Source of the DNA: Bacillota bacterium
GTDB taxonomy: Bacteria; Bacillota_E; JAJZYS01; JAJYTV01
Reading direction: 5' to 3'
Assembly (NCBI GenBank): GCA_021845645.1
Contig: JAJZVM010000011.1
Span: 41,401 to 105,400 of the forward strand
Length of the DNA: 64,000 nucleotides
The position numbers and the translations under genes were made by a program. The stretch's first letter is position 1. Each line of letters opens with the position of its first letter. The notes below the pieces were generated by a model that had not been told where the DNA came from, ran no database searches, and saw only the letters and a program-made list of their open reading frames with translations. This document shows positions 43,876 to 53,105 of this stretch, in pieces.

Positions 43876-45105
43876 CTACGAGAGGTGGAACTGGCGATGC
43901 AGGGTGCGCACAGCGTCGACCCGGCGCCCCTCCGGAACGAGACAGGCGATCGAGGAGTGGGAATCCGACGTCTCGAGGATCTCGACGCCCGCCGCGACCA
44001 GTCCCGACATGAGCGTGGCCATGACGCCCGGCAGCCCCGCGATCGCGGAGCCGATGATCGCGACCTTCGCCACGTCGTCCCGCGTCTCGACGGGCAGCCG
44101 GAGCTCGCCCACCAGCCTGCCGGCTTCCGCGAGGCGCGCCTTGCCGACGATGAAGGCCACCCTGCCGGGCGACACCGAGATCATGTCGGCGGAGATGCCG
44201 TGCGACGCGAGCACCTGGAAGATCTTCGCCTCGATCTCGGTGCGGTCTGGCCCCTTCGGCGTCGTGACGATGACCTCGCCGATATCCGAACGGTCGGTGA
44301 CGCCGACCACGGTGTTCTCGGGTCGGCGGGCGTGCCAGAGGTCCTGCAGGCGCGGGCCGCCGACCAGCGTGCCGGCCTCGTCGCCCAGCGTGGAGCGCAC
44401 CCGCAGCGGTACGCGCGCCTGGCGGGCTACCTCCACGGCGCGCGGATGCACCACCTTCGCACCCGCCTGCGCCATCTGGAAGAGCTCGTCGTAGTCGAGC
44501 GCGCTGATGGTGCGCGCCTCCGGCACGATGCGGGGGTCGGCGGTCTTGACGCCGTCGACGTCCGTGTAGATGTCGACGTAGCTCGCCCCGAGTGCCGCGC
44601 CGATCGCCGCGGCCGAAGTGTCCGAGCCGCCGCGGCCGAGGGTCGCGATGTCGCCCTGCGGCGTCTTGCCCTGAAATCCAGCCACCACTGGCACCAGCCC
44701 CTCATCGAGCACGGCGCCGATCGGCCCCGGATCGACGCGCAGGATCTTGGCATCCCCGAAACGGCCGTCGGTCTCGATGCCCGCCTGCGGCCCCGTCAGT
44801 GCCCTGGCGGGCACGCCGTCCTTGCGCAGATGGGCAGCCATGACGACGGCAGAGATGATCTCGCCGCAGCTCAGAAGCAGGTCGCTTTCACGTGCCGGGA
44901 CCTTGGCGCCCTCGTTGGCCGCGAGCTGCAAGAGCGTGTCGGTGGCATAGGCATCCCCGAGCCTGCCCGGGGCAGAGACGACGACGACGTTGCGAAAGCC
45001 CTCCTGCAGGGCGGACTGCACGATCTGCGACACGCGCGCGCGGCGCTCGAAATCGGCTACGGAGGTGCCGCCGAACTTCTGGACGATCAGTTCCCGCTCT
45101 GCCAT
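43876..45105 (-). CDS. dapG: Aspartokinase (DapG-type)
   Basis: A 409-residue aspartate kinase, phosphorylating Asp at the head of the Lys/Thr/Met/DAP pathway. KFGGTS at residues 10-15 begins the kinase domain; GRGGSDTSAAAIGAAL near 160 binds ATP; two ACT domains form the C-terminal ~150 residues. The syntenic position marks it as the DAP-linked (DapG) isozyme. ATG at 45105 overlaps asd by 19 bases; the longer frame upstream only shadows asd. Confidence 0.95.
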   Translation of the reverse strand: MAERELIVQKFGGTSVADFERRARVSQIVQSALQEGFRNVVVVSAPGRLGDAYATDTLLQLAANEGAKVPARESDLLLSCGEIISAVVMAAHLRKDGVPARALTGPQAGIETDGRFGDAKILRVDPGPIGAVLDEGLVPVVAGFQGKTPQGDIATLGRGGSDTSAAAIGAALGASYVDIYTDVDGVKTADPRIVPEARTISALDYDELFQMAQAGAKVVHPRAVEVARQARVPLRVRSTLGDEAGTLVGGPRLQDLWHARRPENTVVGVTDRSDIGEVIVTTPKGPDRTEIEAKIFQVLASHGISADMISVSPGRVAFIVGKARLAEAGRLVGELRLPVETRDDVAKVAIIGSAIAGLPGVMATLMSGLVAAGVEILETSDSHSSIACLVPEGRRVDAVRTLHRQFHLS

Positions 45106-46103
45106 AACGCCTCGGCAATCTGCACGGCGTTCGTCGCCGCGCCCTTGCGCAGGTTGTCTGCAACGACGAAGAGATGCAGGGTGTCCGAACGGTCCGGATC
45201 CTGGCGGACCCTGCCGACGAACACGTCGTCCTGGCCCGCGGCCGCGAGCGGTGTCGGGTAGAGACCTGCCTCGGGATCGTCGACCACGCGCACGCCGGGC
45301 TGTCCCCGGAGCACGTGGCGCGCCTCGTCGGCGGTGACGCTGCTTGAGAACTCCACCGTGACGGCCTCCGCGTGACCGACGCGCACCGGCACGCGCACCG
45401 CCGTTGCGGCCAGCGCCAGATCTGGCCTGCCCAGGATCTTGCGCGTCTCCTGCCGCAGCTTCAGCTCTTCCTTGGTGAATCCGTCGGGTTGGAAGGCGTC
45501 GCATTGCGCCAGGACGTTGAACGCGATCGGTTCGCGGTAGGCGCTCGGCTTAGGCTCGCGGCCTGCGGCCCAGTCCCGCGATTCGGTGTCAAGGCCTTCC
45601 AAGGCCTCCCGCCCGCTCCCTGAGACCGACTGGTAGGTGCTGACGACGACGCGGCGGATACCGAAGGCCCGTTCCAGCGGTCCGAGCGCCATGACGAGTT
45701 GGATGGTGGAGCAGTTCGGGCTTGCGATGATGCGGTCCCCGGCACCGATGTGGTGCAGGTTCACCTCTGGCACCACCAGCGGGATGGCGTCTTGCATGCG
45801 GAAGTGGCTCGACTTGTCGATGGAGATCGTGCCGGCCGTGGCGGCAATCGGGGCATAGGCCGCCGACACGTCGTTCGGCGCGGCGAAGAACGCGAAGTCC
45901 ATGCCGCGGAAGCTCCCTGGGGAAATGGCCTCGACGGTCAGGCGACGGCCCAGCACCGTGAGCTCGTGTCCCGCCGACCGGTCACTCGCGACAAGGCGGA
46001 GCTCCCCCACGGGCAGCGTGCTCTGATGCTCTGCGAGGACCGCAGCGATCTCCTGTCCCACCAGGCCGGCAGCACCGACGATCACGACATTAGCGCTTTG
46101 CAA
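45087..46103 (-). CDS. asd: Aspartate-semialdehyde dehydrogenase
   Basis: A 338-residue NADPH-dependent enzyme reducing aspartyl phosphate to aspartate semialdehyde. GAAGLVGQE at residues 10-18 is the Rossmann loop; catalytic Cys131 is in SPNCSTIQ and the His is in VGHAEAVT near 245. Lies between dpaB (18-base gap) and dapG (19-base overlap), as in B. subtilis. Confidence 0.96.
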   Translation of the reverse strand: MQSANVVIVGAAGLVGQEIAAVLAEHQSTLPVGELRLVASDRSAGHELTVLGRRLTVEAISPGSFRGMDFAFFAAPNDVSAAYAPIAATAGTISIDKSSHFRMQDAIPLVVPEVNLHHIGAGDRIIASPNCSTIQLVMALGPLERAFGIRRVVVSTYQSVSGSGREALEGLDTESRDWAAGREPKPSAYREPIAFNVLAQCDAFQPDGFTKEELKLRQETRKILGRPDLALAATAVRVPVRVGHAEAVTVEFSSSVTADEARHVLRGQPGVRVVDDPEAGLYPTPLAAAGQDDVFVGRVRQDPDRSDTLHLFVVADNLRKGAATNAVQIAEALWQSGN

Positions 46104-46121
46104 GGCGATCCTCCGTCCAAG

Positions 46122-46706
46122 TCAGCGTCCGACCAGAAGCGGCTGCAGTTGTCGACGCTCAAGGGCCGCGACGACGGTGTCCGCCACGCGGCTGAGATCG
46201 GCGGCCACCGAGTTCGGTTTGACGCTCGGATTATCCTGCCCGAAGGGCACGAAGTAGACGTTCTTGGTGCTGAGAAGGGTGCCGAGGTTGCGGGCGTTGA
46301 GACCGAGAATGTCGTTCGACGTGATCGCCAGTACCACCGGCCGCTCGTTTCTGAGCTGCGCCTTGGCTGCCATCAGCACCGGGCTGTCGATGATCGCGTT
46401 CGCTAGCCTTGCCATGGTGCTGCCGGTGCAGGGGCAGATGACGACGGCGTCGAGCAGCTTTTGCGGCCCCAGGGGCTCGACCTCCGGGATCGTCTTCAAG
46501 GGCTCCTTGCCTGTGGCGTCTTTGATCGCGGTGAGCCACTTCTCGGGAGTGCCGAAGCGCGTCGGCGTCGTAAGGATGGTATTCGAGACGATCGGCACGA
46601 TGTCGGCGCCCTCCTCCTGGAGCCGGTAGATCGGGTCGACGGCTTCCTCCAGGGTACAGTGGGAGCCAGCCAGGGCAAAGCCGATCGTCTTGCCAGATAG
46701 GCGCAT
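46122..46706 (-). CDS. dpaB: Dipicolinate synthase subunit B
   Basis: A 194-residue flavoprotein-like subunit of the spore dipicolinate synthase (SpoVFB). It makes dipicolinic acid from the dapA product, for spore core mineralisation and heat resistance. GFALAGSHCTLEEA near residue 9, EPLGPQKLLDAVVICPCTG near 82 and GLNARNLGTLLSTKNVYFVPFGQD near 139 are family hallmarks. ATG at 46706 behind GAGGAGG. The partner dpaA, which normally precedes it, is not visible upstream. Confidence 0.95.
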   Translation of the reverse strand: MRLSGKTIGFALAGSHCTLEEAVDPIYRLQEEGADIVPIVSNTILTTPTRFGTPEKWLTAIKDATGKEPLKTIPEVEPLGPQKLLDAVVICPCTGSTMARLANAIIDSPVLMAAKAQLRNERPVVLAITSNDILGLNARNLGTLLSTKNVYFVPFGQDNPSVKPNSVAADLSRVADTVVAALERRQLQPLLVGR

Positions 46707-47074
46707 GCGACAGTCCTCCTCGGTTCACGGCGGGATCGCCCGCCCATAGTCCGCGGGGCACTGCGGCCACCTGCGCGCCGGCGCCGGAACCCCCTTGGCG
46801 GTCAGCCGCATCGTATGCGCCGCGGCGCAGGGGGTGATCACGTGCAGCCCTGGACAGCGCTCGGTGCCATCTGCCGGTGCGTTCCGAAGCGCCGCCGCAT
46901 CGGAGAGGTGCACGGCAAGGCATCCCATCCATCCCATATAGTCGAACGGGCAGGTTTGGCGGACTCAGGCGCCTCGCGCCACAGGTCGACGAGGCCGAGG
47001 CCCTCCGCTGCCTCGGCAGTCGCGATGCCAAGCCCGCAGGATTTCTGTGTCGCATCCTCCAATTAACCAGATAT
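46707..47074. other. Intergenic region upstream of dpaB where dpaA would be expected
   Basis: About 370 bases between dpaB and the divergent broken hydrolase. Short frames on the minus strand (46725-46937, 70 codons; 46838-47062, 74 codons) have no ribosome binding site of good spacing and no likeness I recognise, including to DpaA. It presumably holds the dpaB promoter; I could not assign a sigma-K or other consensus. Confidence 0.5.
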
Positions 47075-47090
47075 TCCTCCCTGTGGAGGA
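47075..47090 (+). promoter_or_regulatory. Hairpin that sequesters the ribosome binding site
   Basis: TCCTCC (47075-47080) and GGAGGA (47085-47090) pair perfectly across a CTGT tetraloop. The 3' arm is the Shine-Dalgarno of the ATG at 47097, so the structure would block initiation. The gene it controls is broken. Confidence 0.35.
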
Positions 47091-47096
47091 GATCGC

Positions 47097-48092
47097 ATGG
47101 GTAAAACAGCTTCCCGCAAGATCCTGCACCTGCTGGCCGCATCGGTCGTTCTGGCATTGGCCGGTTGTGCCGGTAGCGCCGCCGCACCCGCGGCGGCTCC
47201 CGCCTTGCGCATCGGACGTCCGACGCACGCCGAGACTGGCGGGACGCCCATCTCCCTGAAGCCGTTTCCGGCGGCGGCGTACGGCTCGCTGATGCCCACA
47301 GGGCAGCGGATGTACAGCCTGCGCTACTGGAGCCGCGGCCTGGATGTGCAGGGATACCTCGACGCACCGCCTGGCAAGGGACCGTTCCCCATTCTCGTGT
47401 ACCTGCACGGCGGCGACCCCGCACCCGAACCAGGTCACTGGACCGGTTTCCCCGTCTATGCGGCCAAGACGGCTGTCGAGTCCTCGAACGCGCACTCCAT
47501 CGTGTTCATACCGAACTATGGCGGATACGGGCCGAGTGGCGGTGCCATCCGCGCCCGTACAATTGCTACGTGGATGTCACGAACGGCTTGAGGGCGCTAT
47601 CCCATCTGCATGGCCTTCATATCAGGCCGAATGCAACCTATCCTTTCGGCTTCTCCTTGGGCGGGTACGTCGCCATGGTGCTGGCAGAGCACGACCCGCA
47701 GGTGCGGGCGGTGGTGCTCGACAGTCCGTGGCCTGGCGCCATCGCATTCGAGAATTGGGCTCAGCATGCCAGATTGTCCAGCATCGATGCATACACCTCG
47801 GTCTTTGGGGAATGGTCAACGGCGCGTTCGGCGTAGATCTCCATTCCGCCGCGTACCAAGCCAATTCGGTGCAGTTTGACGAGATCCACGTGCCCTCATC
47901 ATCGCGGGACAAAAGGACAATGTGATTCCGCCGCCGCTTGTGCGATTTCTCTATAGCCGGCTTCGGACCGGCGGCGTCGATGCCACGTTGCAGTTCGTTC
48001 CCGGTGGGCATGCGCGCATCACGCTGCACGTCTACCTGGTGGTCCAGAAGTGGCTACTCCCCCATGGATTCCGCGTATACATATCCACCTGA
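47097..48092 (+). pseudogene. Frameshifted lipoprotein alpha/beta hydrolase
   Basis: Remains of a secreted alpha/beta hydrolase (prolyl oligopeptidase/dienelactone hydrolase-like). The intact start carries a signal peptide with lipobox LAGC. Fragments in successive frames give one collinear protein: oxyanion region PILVYLHGGD in frame 3 until ~47550; nucleophile elbow FGFSLGGYVA from ~47560 to 47800 in frame 2; a piece with NGAFGVDLHSAAYQ to ~47890 in frame 1; and LIIAGQKDNVIPPP plus the His motif VPGGHARI in frame 3 to the stop at 48092. Three frame changes in ~330 bases; sequencing errors are less likely than decay. The stretch is more AT-rich than its surroundings, suggesting foreign origin. 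Confidence 0.8.
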
Positions 48093-48169
48093 ACGATCGG
48101 GCCCTGTGCCGGCCCAATGCGTCTGGGCGGCGGCGCTGCGAGCGCAGACCGGTCCGCCGCCCGCTGGGA

Positions 48170-49639
48170 TCACAACCCCGAGGCCTGCCGGGCTCGCGAT
48201 CCCGGCCTGCTTCGTTGTGCGATCAGGATGGGTATGCCTGCGGCCAGCGCGATCAAGAACGCGAGCGAGAACCAGCGAAACGCTGTCCGCACCGCATGGA
48301 TGAGAGCCTCTGCCATGGCAGGGGACGTCCCCGTATGCAAGCCCAGGAACACCCCGACCGCTTCGGCGGGCGGCAGGCTCGTCTCCGCGAAGACCAGCGC
48401 CAGGGTGAGCGACAGGGAGAAGCCGATGTTGCGGAAGGTGTAGAAGAGGCCGGACGCCATGCCAAGGCGCTCGCGCGGCGAGACCTTCATGACGAGGCTC
48501 GAGAGGGGCGGCCAGTAGAAGCCGTTGGCCACCGCCATCAGCGCAAGCGGCAGACCGATCGCCCAGATCGATAGGCGGTCTGGCAGCTGGCTGAGCCAAA
48601 GTGCGCCGATCCCGAGTCCCGCCACGCCGCCCCAGATCGGCCAGCCAGACCCGATGCGGTCCGCCAGGCGCCCCCCCAAGGGACTGGACAGCAGCTGCGG
48701 CGCGGAGAGCGGGATCAGGATGAGCCCCGTAGTCAGGGGCGACTGGGCGAGGCCCCCCTGCAGGTAGAACGTGAGCAGGAACGTGGTGGCGAAGAAGCCG
48801 ATGCTCGCGAAGGTGACCACCGTCTGGGCAGCACCGAAGGCTTTGATGCCGAACAGGCGGAGATCGAAGAGAGGCTCTTTGGTGGTGAGCTCGCGATGGA
48901 TGAAGGCCGCGCCGCTCAAGAGGGCGATCAGCACGAGGCCGATCAGGCGTGGCGACCGCCATCCCCACGCCAGCCCCTCGGTGAAGACGACGAGCAGCAG
49001 GGTCAGCGCGACGGTGAAGAAGATGAGTCCCGGCCAGTCCAGCTGCAGTCTCGTGGCACGACGCTGCGAGGCGGGCAGCACCAGCCAGCCGATGGTGGCC
49101 GCGAGCACGCTGAAGGGCACGGTCACGTAGAAGACGGAGCGCCAGCCGAGCGTCGACACGAGGATGCCGCCGGCGACAGGGCCGACCAGCGATCCGAGCA
49201 CCCACGCAAGGGAGTTGATGCCGAGCGCGAGGCCGAGCTCGGACGGCGCGAACGCCTCCGTGATGATGGGCGTGCCAAGGGCGGATATGGCAGCTCCGCC
49301 GAGGCCCTGCAGGCAGCGGAAGACGATCAGGGCAGGCCCGGACGGCGTGGCCCCGCAGAGGGCCGAGCCCACGGCGAAGAGGATAAACCCCGCGAGAAAC
49401 AGCGTCTTGCGCCCGACGAGGTCCGAGAGCCTGCCGAGCGGCAGCAGCAGCACCGTGCTGACCAGCATGTAGCCTGTGAGCGTCCAGAGCACGGTGGCGA
49501 TGTTGGAGTGCAGGCCCGTGAGGATGGCCGGCAGGGCCACGACCACGATGGTGGCGTCCGCGTTGGCGATAAAGGCACCGAAGGTGGTCACGCCCAACAC
49601 CGACCATTTCGCTCCGCCAGACCGTGGCTTCATCCGCAT
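48170..49639 (-). CDS. MFS transporter, DHA2 (EmrB/QacA) family
   Basis: A 489-residue 14-helix drug:H+ antiporter-type exporter. FIANADATIVVVALPAI in helix 1 is the DHA2 motif; LGRLSDLVGRKTLFLAG is motif A; GPVAGGILVSTLGWR is the motif C-like region of helix 5. ATG at 49639 preceded by GGGAGATG. No dedicated regulator beside it; it is divergent from fumarase. Substrate unknown; likely a drug or metabolite exporter. Confidence 0.92.
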   Translation of the reverse strand: MRMKPRSGGAKWSVLGVTTFGAFIANADATIVVVALPAILTGLHSNIATVLWTLTGYMLVSTVLLLPLGRLSDLVGRKTLFLAGFILFAVGSALCGATPSGPALIVFRCLQGLGGAAISALGTPIITEAFAPSELGLALGINSLAWVLGSLVGPVAGGILVSTLGWRSVFYVTVPFSVLAATIGWLVLPASQRRATRLQLDWPGLIFFTVALTLLLVVFTEGLAWGWRSPRLIGLVLIALLSGAAFIHRELTTKEPLFDLRLFGIKAFGAAQTVVTFASIGFFATTFLLTFYLQGGLAQSPLTTGLILIPLSAPQLLSSPLGGRLADRIGSGWPIWGGVAGLGIGALWLSQLPDRLSIWAIGLPLALMAVANGFYWPPLSSLVMKVSPRERLGMASGLFYTFRNIGFSLSLTLALVFAETSLPPAEAVGVFLGLHTGTSPAMAEALIHAVRTAFRWFSLAFLIALAAGIPILIAQRSRPGSRARQASGL

Positions 49640-49766
49640 CTCCCGTCCTTTGCTGGGTCAGCTTTCGCTATGACTTCCCGCTGCGCCTCCCGAAGGACCA
49701 CTCGCCCGGTCGTCGCGTTGCCCCTCATTCGCATGACGCTGCCGCGGCACAGCCTCGGAACATTGC

Positions 49767-49776
49767 GCCAATTGGC
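49767..49776. promoter_or_regulatory. Palindrome in the MFS/fumarase divergent region
   Basis: Perfect 10-base palindrome GCCAATTGGC in the 219-base gap between the divergent genes, about 90 bases before the fumarase start. Possible operator. Nothing else is identifiable in the gap; a TTGAAC at 49795-49800 has no convincing -10. Confidence 0.2.
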
Positions 49777-49858
49777 CCTGCGATCCAGACATCTTGAACA
49801 CTTAGAGTGGAAGCTAGCCCCTATTCGCCTTGTGCAGTGCGACGGGAGGAGATGCAGC

Positions 49859-51376
49859 GTGCCGAACATGAGAGAAAGCCTGCTCGCCCTGGTCACGGAG
49901 ACGTCGACGAACCTGCCGCCCGACGTGCGTCGCGCCATCAAGCGCGCGAGCGTCGAGGAGGAGGGGGGATCGCGGGCCGCCCTGGCGCTCAGAACGATCA
50001 TCGACAACATCGTCGCCGCGGAAGAGGATGTCGCGCCGATCTGTCAGGACACCGGGCTCCCGACCTTCTTCGTCGAGTGCCCCGTGGGATTCGACCAGAT
50101 CACGATGGAGGAGGACATCCGCTGGGCGGTCGGCGAGGCGACGCGCCTCGGCAAGCTGCGTCCGAACTCCGTCGACCCGATCACCGGCAAGAACTCCGGC
50201 AACAACCTTGGACCGGGCACGCCCGTCGTCCACTTCAAGCAGACGCGCGGCGACACGCTGGAGGTCCGGCTGATGCTCAAGGGCGGCGGCAGCGAGAACA
50301 AGAGCATCCAGTACTCGCTGCCGATGGAGATCCAGGGTCTCGGCAAGGCGGGCCGCGATCTGGACGGCATCCGCAAGGCCATCCTGCACGCCGTCTGGCA
50401 GGCGCAGGGCCAGGGATGCAGCGCCGGCTTCGTGGGTGTCGGCATCGGCACCGACCGCACCTCGGGCTACGAACTCGCGAAGGAACAGCTCCTGCGCGAC
50501 CTCGACGACGTCAACCCGGACCCCGCGCTCGCCGAGCTCGAGAAGTACGTGCTCGAGAAAGCGAACACGCTCGAGATCGGCACCATGGGCTTCGGCGGCA
50601 AGGCGACGCTCCTTGGCTGCAAGGTCGGGACGATGAACCGCATCCCCGCCAGCTTCTTCGTCTCGGTCGCGTACAACTGCTGGGCGTTCAGACGCCTCGG
50701 CGCCGTGCTCGACCCAGCCAGCGGCGACATCGTCCGCTGGCTCTATCGCGACAGGCCGGAGGCTATGGAGCGCCAGGGCGGCTTCGCCTCGGACGGTGCC
50801 AAGATCCTCACGGTGCCGCTCCAGGAGGAGGATGTGCGCGCCCTCCAAGTCGGTGACGTCGTGCTCCTGCGCGGCAGGATCCACACCGGACGCGACGAGC
50901 TCCACAAGTATCTGATGCACCACGACGCGCCGGTCGACCTCGAAGGCGGCGTCATCTACCACTGCGGCCCGGTGATGCTCAAGGACGAGGATGGACGCTG
51001 GCACGTCGGGGCTGCGGGCCCCACGACGAGTTCGCGCGAGGAGCCCTACCAGGCGGACATCATCGAGAAGTTCGGCATCCGCGCGATCATCGGCAAGGGC
51101 GGCATGGGCCCGAAGACGCTGGCCGGCCTCGAGAAGTCGGGCGCCGTCTACCTGAGCGCCATCGGCGGCGCCGCCCAGTACTACGCGAAGTCGGTGCAGG
51201 ACGTCGCAGGCGTGGACTTCCTCGATCTCTTCGGGGTGCCCGAGGCCATGTGGCACCTCGACGTCGTGGACTTCCCGGCGATCGTCACGATGGACGCGCA
51301 CGGCCAGAGTCTGCACCGCGACGTCGAGCAGAACTCGCTGCTGCGGCTCGAAGACCTGAAGGAACCGGTGTTCTGA
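49859..51376 (+). CDS. Class I fumarate hydratase (fused alpha-beta)
   Basis: A 505-residue Fe-S fumarase interconverting fumarate and malate. The N-terminal ~285 residues are the alpha (TtdA-like) part, with 4Fe-4S Cys ligands in APICQDTGLP (~residue 62), QGCSAGF (~188) and LLGCKVG (~256). The C-terminal part is the beta (TtdB) domain, with HTGRDELHKYL and GPTTSSREEPYQ. Start GTG at 49859, eight bases after GGAGGAG; ATG 49868 is possible. Many Bacillota and archaea encode the two parts separately. Oxygen-sensitive cluster; TCA cycle role. Confidence 0.92.
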   Translation: MPNMRESLLALVTETSTNLPPDVRRAIKRASVEEEGGSRAALALRTIIDNIVAAEEDVAPICQDTGLPTFFVECPVGFDQITMEEDIRWAVGEATRLGKLRPNSVDPITGKNSGNNLGPGTPVVHFKQTRGDTLEVRLMLKGGGSENKSIQYSLPMEIQGLGKAGRDLDGIRKAILHAVWQAQGQGCSAGFVGVGIGTDRTSGYELAKEQLLRDLDDVNPDPALAELEKYVLEKANTLEIGTMGFGGKATLLGCKVGTMNRIPASFFVSVAYNCWAFRRLGAVLDPASGDIVRWLYRDRPEAMERQGGFASDGAKILTVPLQEEDVRALQVGDVVLLRGRIHTGRDELHKYLMHHDAPVDLEGGVIYHCGPVMLKDEDGRWHVGAAGPTTSSREEPYQADIIEKFGIRAIIGKGGMGPKTLAGLEKSGAVYLSAIGGAAQYYAKSVQDVAGVDFLDLFGVPEAMWHLDVVDFPAIVTMDAHGQSLHRDVEQNSLLRLEDLKEPVF

Positions 51377-51391
51377 GCATCCCTGCCTGGA

Positions 51392-51425
51392 CCGGGACCC
51401 GCCCGCAGTAGCGGGCGGGTCCCGG
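51392..51425 (+). terminator. GC hairpin after fumarase
   Basis: A perfect 14-base-pair stem (CCGGGACCCGCCCG and its complement) with a CAGTAG loop, 16 bases after the fumarase stop. No T-tract, like the other hairpins in the window. Confidence 0.7.
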
Positions 51426-51519
51426 CATGTCTCCTCCGGTTGCACTCCGGCGCCCCGTCTGGCCAGATAGGTACAGAGCGACATCGCAACGGCAAACGGC
51501 TGCCGACAGGGGGGCGGAA

Positions 51520-52065
51520 GTGACGGAACCATGGATTGCAGGCGACAGGGTCATCCTGCGCGAGTACCGCGCCGAGGACCTTGACGCCGTCCTCCGCTAT
51601 GCGGGAGACCCGGAGGTCACACGCTACCTGCCCTGGGGGCCGGAAGGCGCCGAGGAGGCCGCCATGTTCCTGGACAGGGTGGCAGCCGCCGCCCGCCAGG
51701 TGCCGCGGGCGCAGTACGAGGTCGCGGTCGTGGGCCGGGACTCCGGTGATCTCTTGGGCGGCGCGCGGATCGGCGTACGCTCGACCCCGCACCGCTCCGG
51801 CGACATCGGCTACGTCCTGCGGCGCGATCAGTCGGGCAAGGGCCTTGGGAGCGAGATCGCGCGTATGCTGCTGTGTTTCGGCTTCGAAAGCCTCCATCTC
51901 CACCGCATCGAGGCCACCTGCGATCCAGGCAACATCGCCTCGCGCCGCGTCCTCGAGAAGCTCGGCATGACGCTCGAGGGCCGGCGCCGCGACGACTTCT
52001 TCGTGCGTGGCGCGTGGCGGGATTCCCTGCTCTTCTCGATCCTTGAGCACGAGTGGCTGGGCTGA
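51520..52065 (+). CDS. GNAT family N-acetyltransferase (RimJ/RimL-like)
   Basis: A 181-residue GCN5-type acetyltransferase. It opens with DRVILREYRAEDLDAVLRYAGDPEV, the RimJ/RimL N-terminal pattern. The acetyl-CoA loop is RRDQSGKGLGSEIARMLL near residue 106, and GNIASRRVLEKLGMTLEG near 138 is the typical C-terminal half. Start GTG at 51520 behind GGGGGG. Target unknown: could be a ribosomal or other protein N-terminus, or a small amine. Confidence 0.88.
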   Translation: MTEPWIAGDRVILREYRAEDLDAVLRYAGDPEVTRYLPWGPEGAEEAAMFLDRVAAAARQVPRAQYEVAVVGRDSGDLLGGARIGVRSTPHRSGDIGYVLRRDQSGKGLGSEIARMLLCFGFESLHLHRIEATCDPGNIASRRVLEKLGMTLEGRRRDDFFVRGAWRDSLLFSILEHEWLG

Positions 52066-52121
52066 TCGCCCTGCCTGAGGCCCGCCCGAGAGGCGGTTCC
52101 GCGTCCAGCCGGCGGACTGGC

Positions 52122-53105
52122 TCAGGAAGCCGGGTGATCCGGCCGCGGGAAGTACCTCTCAAGCCATCCGCTGAGGATGCCCAGAAGCTCGGGGTCGACA
52201 GGTTCCTTGCACTGCTGCCTGTAGAGCCTCATCAGGGTCACCATGTTGACAGGGCCTTGTGTTCTGCGGAGCATGTGGGTCATGTCCGGGATGATGTGCC
52301 ATTCCGCCGGTCCGGCGACGGTCTCGGCAATCTTGCGCGCATGCTCGGGAAGAACCTGCACGTCCTTGGCGCCGGTGATCGCCAGCGTCGGGCACTGCAC
52401 CTCCGGCAGGTCGCGGGCCACGTCGTGCTCCCAGTGCTCCCGGATCCACGTCACATTGACCTTCACGCCCGAGATGCGGATCCAGGGGCGATCCGAGGCC
52501 AAGATCCTGGCCATGATCGCCTTGGATTTCCGGCTCTGCCGTTCGGGCACGCGCAGCGCCCGCACGACTGCCCCCAAGAGGCCCGGAAGTTTGCGCAGGT
52601 CCTCGATCGCGCGTTCCTGCTGGCGCGGACTCGTCACAGACAGCGACTCGCAGGGCCCGGCCAGCAGCACGAGGCCCTGCACCGGCGTGCGCACGTGGAT
52701 GGCGGGGGCGATGATGCAGCCCTCGCTGTGGCCCAGGAGGATGACCGGCCGTGGATCCTCCGCGGACCGCTGCCTCAGATACGCGACCGCAGCCAGGGCG
52801 TCCTCGACGCGGTCCCAGAAGCCCGTCTTGAAGATGTCGCCAGCGCTTTGCCCGACCGCCCGCTTGTCGTAGCGCAAGGTGACGAATCCCAGGCGGCTGA
52901 GCGCATGCGCCAGATCTCGATACACGTTCGAGGCCAGCTCCCTGCTGTTGCCGTCGCGGTCGCCCCGCCCGCTCCCGGGCAGGATCAGAACCGACCCGCG
53001 GGACCTGGGTGCACCGGGAAGCGCCAGGGTCCCCGCCAGGGTTCCGGCGGGTCCCTGGAACCTCACCGCCTCTTCGCGAAAGGCCTCCTGCCCGGTCGAC
53101 GTCAT
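52122..53105 (-). CDS. Alpha/beta hydrolase (esterase)
   Basis: A 327-residue alpha/beta hydrolase. SVLILPGSGRGDRDGN near residue 38 is the oxyanion region; GHSEGCIIAP near 125 has the nucleophile; ITGAKDVQVLP near 253 the Asp; DMTHMLRR near 282 the His. G-x-S-x-G with Glu after Ser resembles bacterial S9/S15-type esterases. Its start overlaps the stop of the frameshifted HTH regulator, so the two formed a regulator-enzyme pair. Confidence 0.85.
   Translation of the reverse strand: MTSTGQEAFREEAVRFQGPAGTLAGTLALPGAPRSRGSVLILPGSGRGDRDGNSRELASNVYRDLAHALSRLGFVTLRYDKRAVGQSAGDIFKTGFWDRVEDALAAVAYLRQRSAEDPRPVILLGHSEGCIIAPAIHVRTPVQGLVLLAGPCESLSVTSPRQQERAIEDLRKLPGLLGAVVRALRVPERQSRKSKAIMARILASDRPWIRISGVKVNVTWIREHWEHDVARDLPEVQCPTLAITGAKDVQVLPEHARKIAETVAGPAEWHIIPDMTHMLRRTQGPVNMVTLMRLYRQQCKEPVDPELLGILSGWLERYFPRPDHPAS

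Noticed and set aside
46725..47062. Small minus-strand frames as a dpaA remnant
   Set aside because: Neither frame contains a Rossmann loop or other DpaA feature, and neither has a plausible ribosome binding site.
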